DNA of 30,154 nt from JBHAEP01 sp041855665 (GCA_041855665.1 JBHAEP010000015.1:1-30154), one strand, 5' to 3'. Shown: positions 6,419 to 15,360, counted from the first letter of the stretch. Notes: a model not told the origin generated them from the sequence alone. Numbers and translations: made by a program.

Positions 6419-9076
6419 GTGGTAAAAAAACCGTCAAAAAACACTAAAAGAATGAGTGTTTATTCTAATCTGGCGCACAAGCGCAAGGTAAAAAAAGATA
6501 AGGATGCTCGTAAAAAAGCTGAATATCTTGCGACTTTGCCGAAAAATCCTGTGAAGCGATTTTTCTATAGGCTTCATCCGAAGCGATTTTTTGGTTATTG
6601 GTTTAGTAAAAAAGGTCTTTTGATGATGTTAAAGATCGCTGGCGTGGCGGTCTTGTTGGCTGTTCTTTTGGTTGGGGGCTTGTTTGCTTATTATCGTAAG
6701 GATCTTGATAAAATTAGGCCAGGTGAACTAGCTAAACGCGTTCAGACTACCGTTACTAAATACTACGATCGCAATGGCCAACTCCTCTGGGAGGATAAAG
6801 GTGATGGAAACTATAAATTGGTTGTAAAATCTGACCAGATTAGTGACTATGTCAAAAACGCCACAATTGCAATCGAGGACAGGGATTTTTATAAGCACAA
6901 TGGAATCAGTCCTAGCGGTTTAATGCGCGCAGCATTTAGTAATGCTCGTGGTGGAAGCACTCAGGGTGGTTCTACCTTAACTCAGCAGCTAGTGAAGCAG
7001 GTTTTCTTTGCTGATGAAGCTGGAGACCGTGGATTATCTGGAATTCCTCGAAAAATTAAGGAAGTTATCTTATCTATTGAAGTTGAGCGAATGTATTCAA
7101 AAGAAGAAATATTGGCACTTTATTTAAATGAATCACCTTATGGTGGTCGTCGAAATGGAGTTCAGTCCGCCTCTCAGACTTACTTTAAGAAAGATGCAAA
7201 AGATTTGACTCTCGCTGAAGCGGCAATGCTTGCAGCTATTCCAAATCAGCCAGGCCTTTATGACCCCTATAACGATGCTGGCCATGAGGCACTTATAGCT
7301 CGTCAGCATCGAGTTTTAGATGTGATGCTAGAGCTAAAAATGATCACTAAGGAGCAGACCGAAGAGGCGAAGAATTATCCTATTTTAGAGCATATTCAGC
7401 CAGCAAGTTCGCAATATGAGGGAATTAAGGCTGGTCACTTCATCCAGTATGTTCGTTCAGAGCTTGAAAAAGAGTTAGGTAAAGCGACTGTCGGTAAGGG
7501 TGGATTGACGATTACTACGACCTTAGATTTGAGAATTCAGGAAAAGCTAGAACAAGAAATGAACGCGTTTTTTGCTAGTAATAAACCTGTGTATGCGGGT
7601 CTAAATAATGGAGCCGCAACAGTGGAGGATACTCAGACAGGCCAGATCGTGGCAATGGCTGGTAGCCGAAGTTTTGACTATCCTGGATATGGATCTTATA
7701 ATGCCGCAACATCTTATGTTCAGCCAGGTTCCACTGTAAAGCCTTTTGTGTTTGCTAAGCTGTTTGAAGATAAAGGTGCCAATAGTCAGAACTATGGATC
7801 TGGCAGTATCTTGGTTGATGAGCCGGTTGATAATATTTACGGGGCCAAATTGCAGAACTGGGATGGTAAATTCATGGGGTCTCTAACTGTTCGAAGAGGA
7901 TTGGCTTTATCTCGAAATACGCCAGCTGTTAAGGCTATGTATATCAATGGAGGTAATAGCTCCAATCCTCAAGCCACTCTAGATTTCATTCATGCATCGG
8001 GCGCCCCTTCTTATTGTGAGCAGGAAGCTGCCGCGGGAGTTGGTCTTTCATCTGCTATCGGTGCTTGTGGTGTAAAGCAGACAGACCTTGTTAATGCTTA
8101 TGCAACCTTCTCAAGAATGGGTGTTTACAAACCGACAGCTACAGTTCTTGAAGTTAAAAACAGCCAAGGTGAGGTCTTGAAGAAGTTTAAGGATGAAAGT
8201 AAGCAAATTTTCGACCCTCAAGTTGCCTATATTATTAACGACATATTGGCTGACGATAACGCTAGGGCAGGACTTCATGGTCGTAACGTCTATGGTCTGA
8301 TGATTCCTGGAGTTGGAAGTTCATCAAAGACTGGAACATCTGATATCGGAATAAAACCTAAAGATCTTTGGATAGTGAATTATACACCTGTGTTGTCTAT
8401 GGCTTTATGGCTGGGTAATAACGATGCAACTATTATTAATTCATCGAGTTCATCGCTTGGTGGAAATATAGTTGGTGGAGTTATGGAATATGCACACAAA
8501 GAAGTATATGCCGCAGAAGGTAAGTGGAAGTCTGGAGATTGGTATGCTAAACCAGATGGAATTCAGCAGCAGGGTCGAGAATTATATCCATCTTGGTGGA
8601 ATAGTCGCCGAGCTCGAACAGCAGAGTCTTTGACCTTTGATCGTGTGTCTAAAAAACTGGCTACAGAATGTACACCTGAAGCAGCCAAGATTCAGGTAAA
8701 CGTAACAAAAGCCAATGACGGAGCTACTAATCGTCAGACTTATGTAGTCACTGATGGCTATAATCCGAACGCCAAAGACGATGTTCATCAATGTGATGAC
8801 GCTAAGCCTTCGGTCTCTGGAATTAGCTATTCATCTGGAAGAATTACTGTCAGGATAAGTCCGGGGCGTTATACTTTATCGAATGTTGATGTTTTGGTTG
8901 CTGGAGAGTCTATAGGTAGCGGTGCGCCTAGCGGTAATACATTCACTGTTAATTATGAAGGCAGTGGAAGTAAGCAGGTGACTGTACGGGTTCAAGATAG
9001 CGCGTATTATGTTGGTGAGGCTGTGAGTACGGTTAGTTTTGGAAATGGTAATGGAGGAAGTAATGGCAATCAATAA
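6419..9076 (+). CDS. Class A penicillin-binding protein (bifunctional glycosyltransferase/transpeptidase, PBP1A-type)
   Basis: It polymerises and crosslinks peptidoglycan at the outer face of the cytoplasmic membrane. Residues 1-64 are a very basic cytoplasmic tail, and 66-92 form the membrane anchor. The GT51 glycosyltransferase domain follows, with IAIEDRDFY (catalytic Glu153) and GGSTLTQQ (183-190). The transpeptidase domain carries STVK (438-441, nucleophile Ser438), SRN (498-500) and KTGT (637-640). A C-terminal beta-rich extension (about 775-870) ends in a Gly/Asn/Ser tail. Cys pairs (533/550 and near 725/785) could form external disulfides. The start is GTG, chosen for the AGAGGG at proper distance and the promoter upstream. 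The end overlaps the next gene by 14 bases. 885 residues is normal for the class. Confidence 0.95.
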   Translation: MVKKPSKNTKRMSVYSNLAHKRKVKKDKDARKKAEYLATLPKNPVKRFFYRLHPKRFFGYWFSKKGLLMMLKIAGVAVLLAVLLVGGLFAYYRKDLDKIRPGELAKRVQTTVTKYYDRNGQLLWEDKGDGNYKLVVKSDQISDYVKNATIAIEDRDFYKHNGISPSGLMRAAFSNARGGSTQGGSTLTQQLVKQVFFADEAGDRGLSGIPRKIKEVILSIEVERMYSKEEILALYLNESPYGGRRNGVQSASQTYFKKDAKDLTLAEAAMLAAIPNQPGLYDPYNDAGHEALIARQHRVLDVMLELKMITKEQTEEAKNYPILEHIQPASSQYEGIKAGHFIQYVRSELEKELGKATVGKGGLTITTTLDLRIQEKLEQEMNAFFASNKPVYAGLNNGAATVEDTQTGQIVAMAGSRSFDYPGYGSYNAATSYVQPGSTVKPFVFAKLFEDKGANSQNYGSGSILVDEPVDNIYGAKLQNWDGKFMGSLTVRRGLALSRNTPAVKAMYINGGNSSNPQATLDFIHASGAPSYCEQEAAAGVGLSSAIGACGVKQTDLVNAYATFSRMGVYKPTATVLEVKNSQGEVLKKFKDESKQIFDPQVAYIINDILADDNARAGLHGRNVYGLMIPGVGSSSKTGTSDIGIKPKDLWIVNYTPVLSMALWLGNNDATIINSSSSSLGGNIVGGVMEYAHKEVYAAEGKWKSGDWYAKPDGIQQQGRELYPSWWNSRRARTAESLTFDRVSKKLATECTPEAAKIQVNVTKANDGATNRQTYVVTDGYNPNAKDDVHQCDDAKPSVSGISYSSGRITVRISPGRYTLSNVDVLVAGESIGSGAPSGNTFTVNYEGSGSKQVTVRVQDSAYYVGEAVSTVSFGNGNGGSNGNQ

Positions 9077-10676
9077 AGTAGCTGCATATTTAAACGAGCA
9101 TATGGCTGGAGGTGTTCAGGTTTCGGCTTATGTACGGTCTGGTTATAAGTTTGATACCGGCATATCTGAAGCAACTCCTACAATGGTTGCTTATCCAGCG
9201 AGCACTAATGATATTCGAAAATTGGCTAGATTTGCTTGGCAGATGGCTGAAAAAGGTCACAAAATGGCAATTACTGCTCGAGGTTTAGGAACTGATTATA
9301 CCGGCGCTGCTATTTCGAAGGGTTTGATTATAGATACTCGCCGCTATATGAACGCTGCTTTTGAGATTGATGTTAAGCAAAAGCAAATTCGTGTTCAGCC
9401 TGGTATTGATATGCGTTCATTAAATTCTACGCTTGCGCTTCATGGCTTGGAGCTATCTGGTGTTTGGCAAGGTGGAAAATATGGGACCATTGGTGGTGCG
9501 ATTGCCAATGCTAGCTATAACGATAATGCTTTTTCTTGGAAGGAAGGTGTACTTGGTGCGGTTCATCAACTTGAAGTAATTTTGCCAACGGGAGAAGTTT
9601 TGCAGACAGGTAGAATTTCAAAGCGTGAACTGGAGTCTAAAAAGGGCTTGCAGACTTTTGAAGGCGAAATATACCGGACTTTGGATCGGCTAGTTGAAGA
9701 CTATGCTGACGTAATTGATGACATAAACGCCTCTGATTCAACCGCAGGATATCCTGGCATTGCAATGATAAAAGATCGTAGCGGCGGCATGGACCTGACT
9801 CCAATATTTGTTGGATCTCAGGGTACACTTGGCATTATATCTGAAGTTATCTTGAAGGCTGATTTTAGGGCAGCTCATCGCTCCGTTGCTGTTGTGGTGT
9901 GTGACTCTATTGATGAAGTGGTGGATATTTCCAATGAAGCAGATAAGATTGGCGCTAAGCAGACTCGATTTATTGATGGAATAACCGTAGAGCAGGCCGG
10001 GCGATTTGGTAAAACAGTCGAATGGCTGGGCGGGGTTGATTCTAGTAAGTCTGTTTTGATTATCGAATTTGCAGAATTCTCCGAGCGAGCTGTCGCTAAA
10101 TCCTTGAAACGACTAGCTAAAAAGTGCGGTGATAAAATAGTTCGACAATCTGGCAATGATATCTCTAGAGAAGAATTACTTGCTTTAATGGACATCAGTC
10201 AGTATGTATCAACACCTCAAACCGGGCATGCTTTCGGAAATGCATCTCTTCGGGGCATTCATGTTCCGCGTGATAGGTTTAGTGATTTTAAGAAATCGGT
10301 TCTAAAGATTTCCGAGGCTTTGAATTTGACAATTTCGATTTCTGGAGATATGCAGGGCGAAATTGTACACCTAGAGCCTGTGTTGGATTTGTCTAAAGTT
10401 GGCGATAGGCAGAAAATCACTAAATTGATTGATGCTTTGGCGAACTATGTTTATAGCGTCGAAGGTGTGTTTATCGGGCAAGGTTCTGATGGTCGGACCA
10501 AGTCGGGTATTTATCGCTCTAAAGCTAGCGCTAAAGAACTGGAGTTGGTTGATGAAATCAGAAATCTGTTTGATCCTTATGGATTTTTGAATCCTGGTGT
10601 AAAACAAGCCGTAGAAAAAACTGTGGCAGATAAATTTATTCGCCACAGTTCAATTCCGATGGATTTTGCTAATTAA
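9063..10676 (+). CDS. FAD-binding oxidoreductase of the GlcD/D-lactate dehydrogenase family
   Basis: The protein of 537 residues has the PCMH-type FAD-binding domain: TPTMVAYPASTNDIRKLARF near residues 38-57, the FAD loop ARGLGTDYTGAAI near 72-84, and GTIGGAIANASYND around 142-155. The C-terminal cap ends with LFDPYGFLNPGVKQ, the usual closing signature of this family. Members oxidise 2-hydroxy acids such as lactate or glycolate; the exact substrate is not clear. I chose ATG 9063 because GGAGG sits 8 bases upstream inside the last codons of the PBP gene; a longer in-frame start at 9039 has no such support. The 14-base overlap with the PBP gene implies translational coupling. The 3' end overlaps the convergent gene by 8 bases. 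Confidence 0.85.
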   Translation: MAINKVAAYLNEHMAGGVQVSAYVRSGYKFDTGISEATPTMVAYPASTNDIRKLARFAWQMAEKGHKMAITARGLGTDYTGAAISKGLIIDTRRYMNAAFEIDVKQKQIRVQPGIDMRSLNSTLALHGLELSGVWQGGKYGTIGGAIANASYNDNAFSWKEGVLGAVHQLEVILPTGEVLQTGRISKRELESKKGLQTFEGEIYRTLDRLVEDYADVIDDINASDSTAGYPGIAMIKDRSGGMDLTPIFVGSQGTLGIISEVILKADFRAAHRSVAVVVCDSIDEVVDISNEADKIGAKQTRFIDGITVEQAGRFGKTVEWLGGVDSSKSVLIIEFAEFSERAVAKSLKRLAKKCGDKIVRQSGNDISREELLALMDISQYVSTPQTGHAFGNASLRGIHVPRDRFSDFKKSVLKISEALNLTISISGDMQGEIVHLEPVLDLSKVGDRQKITKLIDALANYVYSVEGVFIGQGSDGRTKSGIYRSKASAKELELVDEIRNLFDPYGFLNPGVKQAVEKTVADKFIRHSSIPMDFAN

Positions 10677-11580
10677 AGTCCCTGGATTGATTAATTAGTT
10701 TTATAGCTTGCGCCTCTAGATCTTCTCTGGAGGCGTTTAATGATGGAACCCTTGAAAGATATGCGATCATTTCAGCCAAATTTTCTAGATGTGCTGATTC
10801 CGGAGAGTTCGTTAGGAGATTTTCTAGATTGTAGACTAGTTTTTGCTCATCTGTTAACTCCATATTTTCGGTATTCATAGGGAATATGCTAGTTTTTGAT
10901 TGAGTGTAGCTAGCGGATAGCGGGGATACATTCAAAGATATAGTCGGGCTGTCTTCGTCATTATGGTCTACGTATAAATCTTCTATTTGCACGGGATTAC
11001 CTGACGCACAAGCAGTGCAATAATTTTCTTCAAAATGCTGTTTCGCTAAAAATTCTAAAGCATCTTGATTTACTATAAATGTATGAATTTTTGCAGATTC
11101 AAGATCTATAAAATTATCTGTACTGAATGTATTTGTAATTGAGTCGATGAAGATTTGTGCCGAATGATTAGCCAGGAAAGATTTATCTAGGTGGTAGTAA
11201 GTTTGCACAAGCTTTTCCAGTTGTTCTCTAGAGTCTTCAGGTATAAGGCTATATTCCAAAACTGGATCTTCTTCGATAACTTCCAGATGATATCCAGGTG
11301 CATTTTCATTGATTGCACCATCTCCAAAGCAAGACAGAGAGAAATTTGTTGAAGTGTGTAGACCTTCGTTTAGTTGTAGATTTACACTATTAATATTTTC
11401 TTCCTCTGGATTATAGAGCTCGCGGGTTGTTTGAGTTGCTATTAGCGGACTATGGTTGGCGGTTTTCCAATCAGGGCTGATATTTTTTAATGCACCGTCA
11501 ATTAATTGCTTGGATTCATCTATTAATTCAAGTAGTTTCTCTGGTGAATTTTCGTTATTCGAATTAAATACCTCTTTCAT
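10669..11580 (-). CDS. Acidic protein of unknown function, 303 aa
   Basis: I do not recognise this protein. It is acidic, without signal peptide or membrane helix. It has a CTAC cysteine pair near the middle (NYCTACASGNP) and leucine-rich helical stretches at both ends (EKLLELIDESKQLIDGAL; ENLAEMIAYLSR). ATG 11580 is the likely start: TTGACA and CATAAT lie just upstream, with six bases from the -10 to the ATG. An in-frame GTG at 11595 overlaps the -10 and is unlikely. It is divergent from the RNA methyltransferase gene with only 54 bases between the starts. It ends inside the 3' end of the FAD oxidase gene, an 8-base convergent overlap, with TAG as stop. Confidence 0.7.
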   Translation of the reverse strand: MKEVFNSNNENSPEKLLELIDESKQLIDGALKNISPDWKTANHSPLIATQTTRELYNPEEENINSVNLQLNEGLHTSTNFSLSCFGDGAINENAPGYHLEVIEEDPVLEYSLIPEDSREQLEKLVQTYYHLDKSFLANHSAQIFIDSITNTFSTDNFIDLESAKIHTFIVNQDALEFLAKQHFEENYCTACASGNPVQIEDLYVDHNDEDSPTISLNVSPLSASYTQSKTSIFPMNTENMELTDEQKLVYNLENLLTNSPESAHLENLAEMIAYLSRVPSLNASREDLEAQAIKLINQSRDFN

Positions 11581-11586
11581 GGTTTT

Positions 11587-11614
11587 ATTATGCACCGATT
11601 CGGTGGTTTGTCAA
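11587..11614 (-). promoter_or_regulatory. Promoter of the acidic protein gene (leaderless)
   Basis: TTGACA (minus strand, 11614-11609), a 16-base spacer, then CATAAT (11592-11587). The ATG begins six bases later. Confidence 0.7.
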
Positions 11615-11618
11615 TAGA

Positions 11619-11627
11619 TGATATAAT
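11619..11627 (+). promoter_or_regulatory. Extended -10 promoter of the SpoU methyltransferase gene (leaderless)
   Basis: TGATATAAT ends at 11627 and the ATG is at 11635, seven bases on. It is interleaved with the divergent minus-strand promoter in a 54-base gap. Confidence 0.7.
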
Positions 11628-11634
11628 ACAAAAT

Positions 11635-12162
11635 ATGAACGACACGCGAAATGTAACTGATGAACTTAAGGGTCTTGAGCATTCTGATATTGTGCAAATT
11701 TTAGATGAGCGCGGCGTTGAGCTTGAGGTTGCGGTTGAAAATTTAGAACGAGACTTCAATATGGGGACGATTATTCGCAATGCCAACGCTTTCGGAGTGC
11801 GAAAAGTTTATGTAATTGGACGCAGGCAATGGAATAAGCGTGGAGCAATGATGACTGATAAATATCTTGATGTGGTTTACTACCGCGAGATCGACGACTT
11901 TGTGGCTGATATGAAAAAAGATTCTCGAGACATAATTGCTATTGATAATATTGATGGTTCGGTAAAACTATCAACCACTGATATACCGAAACGATGCGTA
12001 ATGGTTTTTGGAAGTGAGGGCGCTGGTATCTCTAGAGAGCTGGCTAATAAAGCTGCGAAGATTGTTGAGATTGAGCAGTTGGGTAGTACTCGATCTGTTA
12101 ATGTGGGTGTAGCATCGGGAATTGCGATGTATGCATGGCTGGAGCGTCATCATTTGCAATAA
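11635..12162 (+). CDS. SpoU/TrmH-family tRNA/rRNA 2'-O-methyltransferase
   Basis: The 175-residue protein is a minimal SPOUT methyltransferase that moves a methyl group from S-adenosylmethionine to a ribose 2'-OH of tRNA or rRNA. Motif 1 is FNMGTIIRNANAFG, with the conserved Asn/Arg. Motif 2 is MVFGSEGAGIS. Motif 3 is GSTRSVNVGVASGIAMY, which forms the trefoil-knot cofactor site. It has no N-terminal RNA-binding extension, so the substrate cannot be assigned. ATG 11635 is preferred over an upstream ATG (11590) because the -10 hexamer sits between them, so the longer version would not be on the transcript. Followed by the HisRS-like gene with its own promoter. Confidence 0.9.
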   Translation: MNDTRNVTDELKGLEHSDIVQILDERGVELEVAVENLERDFNMGTIIRNANAFGVRKVYVIGRRQWNKRGAMMTDKYLDVVYYREIDDFVADMKKDSRDIIAIDNIDGSVKLSTTDIPKRCVMVFGSEGAGISRELANKAAKIVEIEQLGSTRSVNVGVASGIAMYAWLERHHLQ

Positions 12163-12184
12163 TATATAAAAATGGTTTAATGTA

Positions 12185-12213
12185 TTGTAAAAAACAAAAA
12201 AATAGTGTATAAT
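12185..12213 (+). promoter_or_regulatory. Promoter of the HisRS-like gene (leaderless)
   Basis: TTGTAA (12185-12190), 17-base spacer, TATAAT (12208-12213), then seven bases to ATG 12221. Confidence 0.75.
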
Positions 12214-12220
12214 AATAAAA

Positions 12221-13321
12221 ATGACAAACCCACCACAAAGACAGCCATATCAATACACACCATCCGCATCAGATATTGCTAGATATCGTCAAAATATAGT
12301 CGATAATTCTTTGAGTGTTCTTAAGCTTTGGGGATATGACCGAATAGATGGCTTTTCTAATCTGAATGGAATTTCTGGCCAAAGAATTTTTGGTGTAGAT
12401 TTTGGCGGACTTGTTGGGGTTCAGGCTGGTCAATCCAAAGACTTTATAGCTGAGCGGGAATTATTTTTGATTATTCGCGATATACTCGAAAAGTTAAACC
12501 TAGATATCTCTACTTTAGTAGTAAGGTTCAATGATCTTGATTTAAGTAATTTTATCAGCCATCAACACCTTGGTTTGGATGGTGCGCAGATTGTTCGTTT
12601 GCAACAGATTTTGGCACACAAAAGAGATATTTCTCCAAGTGATCTCACTGGTGAGATTGTTGGTATCTTTGGGTCCAGACAGGATGAAATCACTAAACTA
12701 GCCAACCTACTAAATATTGTTAATCCACATGATTTACCAAAGGATATCTTAAAGTCTTATGTAGTGGAGCGAGCTATTCACGTCGGTGATTTACTGGCTG
12801 GAGAGTTGGATTATGTAACAAGGTTTGATCCTACCTATATCCAGAAGAAATCAGTTCAAAATAGTGGTTTGATTTTTGAAATTACTGATCAAGATAGCAA
12901 CATTTTGATTACGGGTCGGACTGATGGTGGTAATTTGAGAGCTTATCTAAATCCAGATAACTTAATAGATCAATCAAAAATTTTAGCTACTACTCCTGAT
13001 GTAGATTTAATGATTATAGAATCTGGGAATGTGAAGCGACGCGATGTCGAGGATCTTGCTCGTAAGTTTCGTGATGAAAATGTGCCGGTTTTGATAGATG
13101 TTAGCGGTGATAGTTATGAGAACCAGCTGAAGAATGCAGTTCGAAAAAAGGTTAAGTATATATTAATTTTCGAAAAAAACAGCGCTAAGGACGAGGTTTA
13201 TAGATTGATTAGTTCTGAAGGTCAATTTGATGAAAAAATGGGCTATGCTCGTATAGTTTCTGTCGTTCAGGATGTTCGCAAAAAGCAGCAGTCTGATGAC
13301 GATAGTCTGTTTGAATTCTAG
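12221..13321 (+). CDS. Histidyl-tRNA synthetase-like (HisRS/HisZ fold) paralogue, probably not catalytic
   Basis: Several stretches follow the order of a HisRS core and C-terminal domain. RYRQNIVDNSLSVLKLWGYD (21-40) resembles the first class II helix and motif 1. ERELFLIIRDILEKLNLD (79-96) resembles the helix after motif 2. LDYVTRFDPTYIQ (196-208) followed by GLIFEI (216-221) sits where HisRS has fDPslvRGLDYYTGtvFEi. TGRTDGG (231-237) stands where GGGRYD is expected. Residues 260-320 look like the anticodon-binding alpha/beta domain. The RGLDYYTG element with its catalytic arginine is replaced by KKSVQNS, and motif 2 (RxE) is absent, so aminoacylation is unlikely. HisZ, the regulatory partner of short HisG, is one possibility, but no histidine gene is nearby. 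It is leaderless. Assignment is from motif order only. Confidence 0.5.
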   Translation: MTNPPQRQPYQYTPSASDIARYRQNIVDNSLSVLKLWGYDRIDGFSNLNGISGQRIFGVDFGGLVGVQAGQSKDFIAERELFLIIRDILEKLNLDISTLVVRFNDLDLSNFISHQHLGLDGAQIVRLQQILAHKRDISPSDLTGEIVGIFGSRQDEITKLANLLNIVNPHDLPKDILKSYVVERAIHVGDLLAGELDYVTRFDPTYIQKKSVQNSGLIFEITDQDSNILITGRTDGGNLRAYLNPDNLIDQSKILATTPDVDLMIIESGNVKRRDVEDLARKFRDENVPVLIDVSGDSYENQLKNAVRKKVKYILIFEKNSAKDEVYRLISSEGQFDEKMGYARIVSVVQDVRKKQQSDDDSLFEF

Positions 13322-13338
13322 GATATACTTTGGCTGAA

Positions 13339-13367
13339 TTGAGCCTAAGTCAAAAAGGTGTTATAAT
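13339..13367 (+). promoter_or_regulatory. Trigger factor promoter (leaderless)
   Basis: TTGAGC (13339-13344), 17-base spacer, TATAAT (13362-13367) with an extended TG at 13359-13360. The ATG begins eight bases later. Confidence 0.8.
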
Positions 13368-13375
13368 TTCATAGT

Positions 13376-14662
13376 ATGAAGATTACTGTGAAAAATTTAT
13401 CAGAGACTCGAGTTAAGTTGACTATTAAACTTGATGCGAGCGAATTGAAAGATGCTGAGCAAACTGCTCTTGTGCGTCTTGCTAAAGATATGAAAATCCA
13501 AGGTTTCCGCAAGGGTAAGGTGCCAGCGAGCGTAGCTGCAAAAAATATTGACCCAGCCGGCCTAGCGCAAGCTACAATGGAAGAAGCTTTGCAGCATTAT
13601 ACAGCACAGGCTTTTATGGACAAAAAGCTTCAGGCGCTTGATAGGCCAGAGGTTGATGTTAAAGATTTTAAGCCAGGTGAAGCAATGGAATTCACTGCTG
13701 AAGTTGACATTGTTCCAGAAATCAAGCTTGGTGATTATAAAAACTTGAAGGCTCGAGTGAAGGCTGAAAAAGTTACTAAAAAGGACGTTGATGAAATTAT
13801 CGAGCGTATGCAAAAGAATTTTGCTGAACGTAAAGATGTTGATCGTGCCGCAAAAGATGGAGATGAAGCAACGATTGATTTTATAGGTAAAAAAGACGGC
13901 ATTGCTTTTGACGGCGGAACAGGCAATGACTATCCATTAGTGCTTGGAAGTGGTCAGTTTATTCCTGGTTTTGAAGAAGGTATTGTTGGTAAAAAAGTTG
14001 GCGAAACATTCGACCTAGAATTAGCTTTCCCAGAAGATTACCATGCTAAAGATTTAGCTGGCCAAAAAGTAGTATTTACTACAACCTTAAAATCTCTAAA
14101 AGAAGTTGTTTTACCTGAGGTTGATGATGAATTTGCTGCAAAATGCGGACCTTTTACAAGTGCAGATGAGCTAAAAAAGGATATTGAGTCTGAAATTAAA
14201 GCTCAAAAAGAGCGTGAAGCGGCCGAAAAGCACAAAGATGAGCTCGTTAAAGAATTGGTTGAAATGAGCGAGGTTCCAGCTCCAGAGGTTCTAGTTAAGG
14301 ATCAAGAGCGTTCAATTGAGCAAGACTTTCAGCAGAATCTAATGTATCAAGGTCTGATGCTTGATCAGTATCTTGAAATGAATTCTTTCAAAACTAAAGA
14401 AGAGTGGCTAGATAAAGAAGTTCATCCAGCGGCTTTAGCTAGGGTTCAGGCTGGTTTGGCTCTTGCTGAGCTAACCAAGAAAGAAAAGATTACTGCGACT
14501 GACGAAGAAATTGCTAATCATGTTGAACTTTACAAGAAGCAGTATGCTAATAATAAAGAGATGTTAAAGCAATTCGAGCGCGAAGAAGTCAAGCGAGATA
14601 TCGCAAATCGACTGCTTACTGAAAAAACAGTTGAGCGACTAGTTGAGTTAAACTCTAAGTAG
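13376..14662 (+). CDS. tig: Trigger factor (ribosome-associated chaperone and prolyl isomerase)
   Basis: It binds the ribosome exit tunnel through L23 and shields nascent chains. The ribosome-binding loop GFRKGKVP is at residues 44-51. The FKBP-type peptidyl-prolyl isomerase domain follows at about 150-245 (DEATIDFIGKKDG, LVLGSGQFIPGFEEGIVG, AGQKVVFTTTLKSL). The C-terminal helical arms cover about 250-428. The length of 428 matches the family. There is no Shine-Dalgarno; the promoter spacing indicates a leaderless message. A terminator and the clpP gene follow, so chaperone and protease genes are adjacent, as in many bacteria (tig-clpP). Confidence 0.96.
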   Translation: MKITVKNLSETRVKLTIKLDASELKDAEQTALVRLAKDMKIQGFRKGKVPASVAAKNIDPAGLAQATMEEALQHYTAQAFMDKKLQALDRPEVDVKDFKPGEAMEFTAEVDIVPEIKLGDYKNLKARVKAEKVTKKDVDEIIERMQKNFAERKDVDRAAKDGDEATIDFIGKKDGIAFDGGTGNDYPLVLGSGQFIPGFEEGIVGKKVGETFDLELAFPEDYHAKDLAGQKVVFTTTLKSLKEVVLPEVDDEFAAKCGPFTSADELKKDIESEIKAQKEREAAEKHKDELVKELVEMSEVPAPEVLVKDQERSIEQDFQQNLMYQGLMLDQYLEMNSFKTKEEWLDKEVHPAALARVQAGLALAELTKKEKITATDEEIANHVELYKKQYANNKEMLKQFEREEVKRDIANRLLTEKTVERLVELNSK

Positions 14663-14668
14663 TAATTT

Positions 14669-14701
14669 AAGACCTCGTTTACAGGCGAGGTCTTATTATT
14701 T
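14669..14701 (+). terminator. tig terminator
   Basis: AAGACCTCG (14669-14677) and CGAGGTCTT (14686-14694) form a perfect 9-bp stem followed by ATTATTT. Confidence 0.85.
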
Positions 14702-14715
14702 AATGATATAAAACA

Positions 14716-14724
14716 TGGTATAAT
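14716..14724 (+). promoter_or_regulatory. clpP extended -10 promoter (leaderless)
   Basis: TGGTATAAT ends at 14724; ATG 14733 is eight bases on. A weak TTATTT (14696-14701), inside the terminator tail, lies at 17-base spacing. Confidence 0.7.
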
Positions 14725-14732
14725 ATAACTAT

Positions 14733-15326
14733 ATGGATAAAATTTCAAACTATCTAGTTCCAACTGTAATAGAGCAGTCTTCAAGAGGTGAACGAGCTTT
14801 TGATATTTATTCAAGGCTTTTGAATGAAAGGATTATTTTCTTAGGCGAAGAAGTGAATCAGCACACTGCTAATGTTATTGTGGCACAGCTGCTACATTTA
14901 GCATATGAAGATCCAAATTCCGATATTCAGCTTTATATAAATAGTCCTGGTGGCTCTGTTTATGATGGATTGGCGATTTATGACACCATCCAATACATTA
15001 AGCCAGATGTTCAGACTATTGGCATTGGCCTGCAAGCGAGTATGGGAGCTTTTCTTTTGAGTTCTGGTGCAAAAGGTAAGCGAATCGCATTACCGAACAG
15101 TCGTATTATGATTCACCAGCCAAGCTCTGGTACTCAAGGTAAGATTACTGACCAAGAAATTTCCTTAAGAGAAGGGCTGTATTTGAAAGATAAGCTAAAT
15201 CAAATACTAGCTAAAAATACTGGTCAAAAAATTTCGAAGATACAAAAAGATATGGAGCGCGACTATTGGATGAGTGCCAAAGAGGCTCTGGATTATGGTT
15301 TAATTGATAAGGTTTTAGATAAATAG
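14733..15326 (+). CDS. clpP: ATP-dependent Clp protease proteolytic subunit
   Basis: It is the serine peptidase that forms the 14-mer barrel fed by ClpX or ClpC. The catalytic triad is visible: Ser103 in QASMGAFLL, His128 in RIMIHQPSSG and Asp177 in MERDYWMSA. The oxyanion segment SPGGSVYDG lies at 71-79. The length of 197 residues is standard. No propeptide is obvious, although the first 15 residues (PTVIEQSSRGERAFDIYSRL) match the usual mature N-terminus, so little processing is expected. It has its own leaderless promoter just after the tig terminator, and a 12-bp hairpin follows. No clpX is in the window. Confidence 0.97.
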   Translation: MDKISNYLVPTVIEQSSRGERAFDIYSRLLNERIIFLGEEVNQHTANVIVAQLLHLAYEDPNSDIQLYINSPGGSVYDGLAIYDTIQYIKPDVQTIGIGLQASMGAFLLSSGAKGKRIALPNSRIMIHQPSSGTQGKITDQEISLREGLYLKDKLNQILAKNTGQKISKIQKDMERDYWMSAKEALDYGLIDKVLDK

Positions 15327-15329
15327 TAA

Positions 15330-15360
15330 AGTAGCCCCACTGTTAAATAGTGGGGCTACT
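15330..15360. terminator. Strong hairpin between convergent clpP and a membrane protein gene
   Basis: AGTAGCCCCACT (15330-15341) and AGTGGGGCTACT (15349-15360) form a perfect 12-bp stem with a 7-base loop. There is no long T-run on either side, so termination strength is uncertain, but the position suits a shared terminator. Confidence 0.7.

Noticed and set aside
9039..9062. Upstream ATG for the FAD oxidase (MEMVMEEV...)
   Set aside because: It encodes extra residues inside the PBP tail without ribosome-binding site; GGAGG fits ATG 9063.
10621..10648. CTGTGGC...GCCACAG hairpin near the end of the FAD oxidase gene
   Set aside because: Inside coding sequence with no T-run; could be a weak terminator for the convergent pair but cannot be supported.
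11590..11634. Longer start of the SpoU methyltransferase
   Set aside because: The TATAAT box lies between this ATG and ATG 11635, so the longer form would start before the promoter.
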